From Prorocentrum cordatum (taxonomy: Eukaryota; Sar; Dinophyceae; Prorocentrales; Prorocentraceae), in contig CAUYUJ010016145.1 in assembly GCA_963575745.1 (NCBI GenBank), forward strand, positions 1 to 55,000: 55,000 bases of DNA, in the 5' to 3' direction. The position numbers and the translations under genes were made by a program. The notes beneath the pieces were generated by a model, which did no database searches, was not told where the DNA came from, and saw only the letters and a program-made list of their open reading frames with translations. Position 1 is the first letter of the stretch, and each line of letters opens with the position of its first letter. Of the stretch, positions 51,584 to 55,000 are shown one piece after another.

Positions 51584-51608
51584 AAACGGTGCGGTGACCG
51601 CACCGTTT
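51584..51608. other. Perfect palindrome with 12-bp arms
   Basis: AAACGGTGCGGT, a single G, then ACCGCACCGTTT. Related words GGTAACCGCACGGTTTT (51630-51646) and GTCACCGCACCGTTCTGG (51766-51783) follow within 200 bases. Confidence 0.75.
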
Positions 51609-51825
51609 AGTGAGTCAGTGGGGATTCGGGGTAACCGCACGGTTTTGGGAATCGGGTCGCTCTCCGAGGACGTACCTGGCAATTGGGGCCTCCGAGGTCC
51701 AAAAACCCTGCGGTGATGGACCATGCGCTGAGGTATTTCGGGAGTTCCAAGTCACCGCGCGGCTTGTCACCGCACCGTTCTGGCTTTTCCAAATGATATC
51801 GCTCTCGTCGTGTCCTGCCCGATTC

Positions 51826-51990
51826 CTGACATCCGCCGATGTGATGCTTTCAATACCTGGCCATGAAGCTTCCGACCCGTTCCCTGGAAAGAGTTCTCCA
51901 TCCCAGATATATGTTTGATACCCCCAGGGCCCGAAAACGGCGCCCTCAGCGGCCGAAATCGAGGAAAAGCGCCCAGGGCTGAAAATGAGT
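51826..51990 (+). repeat. Dispersed repeat DR1, plus copy
   Basis: CATCCGCCGATGTGATGCTT, GCTTCCGACCCGTTCCCTGG, GGGCCCGAAAACGGCG, GGCCGAAATCGAGGAAAAG. A further partial copy lies at 52165-52215. Confidence 0.6.
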
Positions 51991-52225
51991 ACATCGTCGG
52001 AGATCTGGAGTCGCATCATGGCGTCGCTCTCGTCCTGGACCTCCCTCAAGTCTTCACACCCCCCTCCGCCGCCGTCAAGGATTCGGGCAGGAGGCAGTGC
52101 GGAAGGACGGGAGAGCTTTCCCGTCGCCGCCGTAGCCAAGTCACCGTCCCATCCCCGCATCATGAACTCTCCGCCAGAGGCCGAAATCGGGAAAAGACGC
52201 CCGGGCTGAAAAAAAACATCACCGT

Positions 52226-52392
52226 TAAGTTGGGTTCGACGACGACGGCGGCGACCACCTCGACGGAGGCGACGACCAACTTCGCTGAAAAGCGGAGGCC
52301 CGCGTCATCCCGCGCCTACAGGCCGCGCCTGCGCGGCTCGTCCTCGGCGGCCTTTTCCCCGAGGGGCCCAAAAGCTGGACCACCGAGGCCGA

Positions 52393-52424
<32 letters not shown>

Positions 52425-52445
52425 GCGTCGTCGTCGTCGCCGACG
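52226..52445 (+). repeat. Dispersed cassette K, plus copy, with GTC microsatellite
   Basis: 52226-52385 matches the minus-strand cassette at 45150-45312 and is followed at 52393-52445 by GTC triplets, the same arrangement as the other copy. In one frame it reads GSTTTAATTSTEATTNF, in the other copy GSTAAAAATSTEATTQY. Confidence 0.55.
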
Positions 52446-52744
52446 CATCATGACATCGTTCTCGTCCTATCTTCCCCCCCCCTCGGCATCTCGGACCTGG
52501 ACGCGGGCCTGGACGCGTGGCGCCGCCTGCGCGGAGCGCGCGGCGCCGTCTGCTCGGGCCGCGGCGGCGGCGCCCGCCCCCTCGGGAGGCACCGCCGGCG
52601 GCGGCGGCGACGGCGATTCCGACGACAGCGACCACGGCGGCGGCAGCGACGGCCTTCTCATCCCCCTCCTCCTCCTCCTTCTCCTCCTCCTCGTCCACCT
52701 CCACCTCCTCCTCCTCATCATCCTCCTCCTCCTCCTCCTCCAGT
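52446..52744. other. GC-rich spacer and (CTC)n
   Basis: GGC-rich 52555-52650, CTC triplets 52660-52741, running straight into the retroelement remnant. Confidence 0.6.
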
Positions 52745-54010
52745 TCAGCGTGCACTATGTGCGGAGACCCTGATGGATCCTTGTGACACCGATGGTGTGC
52801 TTGCGACGGCCATGCTGTGTTGCGAAGGGATCGTGTGTCCCGAGGGTTGGCCGCCAGGGCTAGAAGGGCCAAGGAATGGAGTTCTGAAGTTGGTGAGCTC
52901 TTTGCGCGTGGGATCTGTCCCGACCCTGCGCCGCTGCTGGACAGCATCCAGAGGCTCCCGCCAGGCCAGCAGTTTGCTGTTGGGTAACAGCGGCACGAGG
53001 GAGGCCTCATCACGGAAATACTGTTCCTGGACGGTTCGGCGTTTTTCCTTGGGACCCCGCTTTCACGGACTGGCTGGTCCGCGGTGATGTGTGATCGGTT
53101 TGGGGCGGTCCACTCAGCGGCGTGCCGTCCCGTGCCGCTTGAGGCTGTGCCGCTTGAGGCTGTGCCTTTCCAGAGCTCGCGAGATGCCGAAGATTTCGCC
53201 GTCAGCATGCTGTGCCAGGTTGCCATGCCGCCGCTCGAGCTGCATACCGATCGCAAAAGTACGGTGTCTACCCAGTGGGCTGGCCCAGGGGCGGGTTCGG
53301 GTGGTCTCCCTTCTGGGCGAGCTTTGATCTGGGGAGCCTCTCGACCCACGAAAAAACGAAGGCCCACTGCAGCGTGCTACATGTTCGGAGTGACCGCGCG
53401 ACCCTCTGGGAGGAGAGAGGGCGTCATGCGGCCGACGAGTGTGCCAGGCAGGGAGCCTCCCGTCATGGAGTGGCCGCAGAGGACCGCCAGCTGTGGCGGG
53501 GCCTGCAGGAGCTCGCCAGGGCGGCGGGGCGGTGGAGTGGGGAGCGTCACGCGCTGGCGGGGGGCGCTGTTGCGACCCAAGATCACGCCGGTCTTATGTA
53601 ATGTCACGAGAGCCCGCGTGAGGCTGCCGAGCTTGCGCTGGAGGCCCCACCGGCCCCAGAACCCCCACCCCCGCTTGCCGACAGTGCGCATATGCAGTTC
53701 AGCTCCCAGCGGAAGGCTGGGGACAGTTTCGACATGGTGGGTGGCCACCCGTTGCTGCTCGCCCGAGTCATTACTCGGTTCCGCCACGAGGACGACCTGT
53801 CTCTGCACGTTTGCTGTGATTGCAGTGCCTTTTTCTTCAGGTTCAAGCCCACGTGGGCCCTTCTCAAGCTGGCCCTCCGACACCGCGCGTCTTCGGACTT
53901 GGGTGAGCAGCTACGCCTGGTCAAAGGTGGACGCTGGCCTTCATACAATATTGGTCTGAAGGCCCTACGCCTCGATCAGGCCACTGGGGTGCCCGAGGAC
54001 ATACGCGTGC
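52745..54010 (+). pseudogene. LINE ORF2 remnant: zinc knuckle, RNase H and C-terminal tail
   Basis: Three reading frames together give a decayed protein of the same layout as 30373-32227. Frame 1 (52745-52981) has CTMCGDPDGSL, a stop, then HRWCAC (CX2CX8HX4C with the stop inside), then SVELFARGI-like helical sequence (actual: SSEVGELFARGICPDPAP). Frame 2 (from about 53010) has EILFLDGSAFF (first Asp), RDAEDFAV (Glu), LHTDRKSTV (Asp). Frame 3 (about 53300-53601, continuing after a stop to 54010 or beyond) has STHEKTKAHCS, RGRHAADECARQGASRHG (last Asp), then HVCCDCSAFFFRF and LVKGGRWPS, the tail typical of these elements. At least two frameshifts and three stops make it inactive. Reverse transcriptase is absent. 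Ends are not defined. Confidence 0.65.
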
Positions 54011-54530
54011 GAATGGTTTCCATGTGTCCGCCCCGATGGGGCAACCCCCAGCACGACGGCTCAGGACGTGATGGCGGTGGGGTGGAGCTTGGGGTCCCGA
54101 GTCGCTGTGCGGCGGGCGTTCGGTCTGGAGGAGGATGCATTCCCTGCCGTATCGGCCCTTGGAGCGAGCCTCCTCGAGAGCGATGCGGATGTATAGGGCT
54201 TGAGGAGGCCGCTGGCTTTGAGGCCTCTGGTTCGGACTGGTAATTGGCCGCTGTTTGATCTCATTTCACCTCCTCTTCCTCCTCTTTTTCCTCCTCTTCC
54301 TCCTCCTCCTCCTCATCATCATCATCACGAGACTGCTCCTCCTCCTCCTCGTCCACCTCCTCCTCCTCCACCATGCCCTTCCCCTTGTAGATAACTCGTC
54401 CTTGTCCACCACCGGACGCGTCCGTGGGCCAGGCTCGACGTTTCGCGTGAGATTTCTTCGCCAACACTGCCCCTGAACCCAGGTAATGTTCTAAATGTGG
54501 CTCTCGCTGTAGCTCTGCGGATATCCGTTT
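54011..54530. repeat. Retroelement flank and (CTC)n
   Basis: 54011-54243 remains open in the last frame of the remnant, without a recognisable motif. CCT triplets at 54268-54372. The remainder is unassigned. Confidence 0.5.
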
Positions 54531-54714
54531 TTCAAGAACTCTCAACAGCTTCAAGGATGGAGCCCGGATGGTTTCCGAAATGTAGTTATGTCTTGATGGA
54601 TGGAGCCCGGGTGGTTTTGAAAATGCGATTTTCGCCGGATCGCCGCGCGCATTCTTGTTTAAGTTGCAACAGCTTCAAGGATGGTGGTGTTCAAAATGTG
54701 ATTTTCGCCGTAGC
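54531..54714 (+). repeat. Short tandem duplication (CAACAGCTTCAAGGATGG)
   Basis: AACAGCTTCAAGGATGG occurs at 54543 and 54668, and TGATTTTCGCCG-like words follow both. Two to three degenerate units. Confidence 0.6.
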
Positions 54715-55000
54715 ACCGTGCGCATCCACACGACCCAATTTGATCCATCTGATGCAAACATAATCGGTGTACATCCACCCGATATAAGCTTCACCATCTT
54801 ACGCAGCAAATATAAGTCTGCTCACATCCATACGACCCAACCCTCACCATATCATGTGAAACAGTATCTGTCGGCGCACATCCATACGACCCAACCCCTA
54901 CACTTCTATCCCCAAAACAGCTGGCACACATCTACCCGACATAACTTTCACCATCCTTTGCAACAGATACGATCCGGTGTACATCTAGACGACCCAACCT
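54715..55000 (+). repeat. 50-54-bp minisatellite running off the window
   Basis: Starts of units: CATCCACACGACCCAA (about 54724), CATCCACCCGATATAA (54773), CATCCATACGACCCAACC (54826), CATCCATACGACCCAACC (54880), CATCTACCCGACATAA (54929), CATCTAGACGACCCAACC (54982). The array continues past the right edge. Confidence 0.8.

Noticed and set aside
52128-52147. CCGTAGCCAAGTCACCG as a second spliced-leader relic
   Set aside because: Only the first nine bases match and no coding sequence follows.

Overview
The window looks like dinoflagellate nuclear DNA (inference). It is GC-rich and saturated with microsatellites, minisatellites and layered dispersed repeats, with very few genes. It carries degenerate non-LTR retrotransposon ORFs that end in a CX2CX8HX4C knuckle, an RNase H domain and a C-terminal CxxC tail. 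Its one intact protein-like gene is intronless, and 60 bases upstream of its ATG lies a 21-base sequence (33251-33271) matching the dinoflagellate trans-spliced leader at 16 of 21 positions. I do not assign a species.

Only one gene is well supported: 33332-34258 (+), 308 aa, probably a plastid-targeted DUF1997-like protein and a reintegrated processed cDNA. One further candidate exon (41429-41974, +) and one degenerate coding-like stretch (21470-22140, -) are weakly supported. Three retrotransposon remnants are visible: 30313-32227 (-, with 16-bp target-site duplication and short poly-A), 52745-54010 (+) and 27422-27667 (-). Most other long open frames are by-products of GC-rich repeats.

Layout. 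0-5 kb: dispersed repeats and several MITE-like inverted-terminal-repeat families, including one with a clean 8-bp duplication and a paralogous empty site. 5-10.5 kb: tetranucleotide repeats, then a tandem series of a composite unit of about 1.4-2 kb (working name X), also present near 13.7, 15.7-16.9, 40.5-41.3 and 50.3-50.9 kb. 10.5-15.6 kb: composite elements with a conserved leader, a variable-number array of 77-89-bp repeats, a purine or GAT tract and a conserved tail (working name LAT); another full copy lies at 1.6-2.0 kb, and a duplicated pair without visible tail lies at 29.2-32.4 and 34.9-35.9 kb. 17-29 kb: trinucleotide satellites, MITE-like copies and a retroelement end. 29-36 kb: the duplicated LAT pair, the inserted LINE and the DUF1997-like gene. 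37-39.2 kb: a 36-bp satellite with an exact 459-bp higher-order period. 42-51 kb: mostly purine, AGAGT, CTC and other simple repeats. 51-55 kb: palindrome, dispersed repeat, RNase H pseudogene and a minisatellite running off the end.

No operon, rRNA, tRNA, CRISPR or bacterial signal was found. The recurring theme is nesting: MITEs inside dispersed repeats, a LAT inside an X unit, a LINE inside a LAT array, and microsatellites that appear to have expanded in place inside X units.
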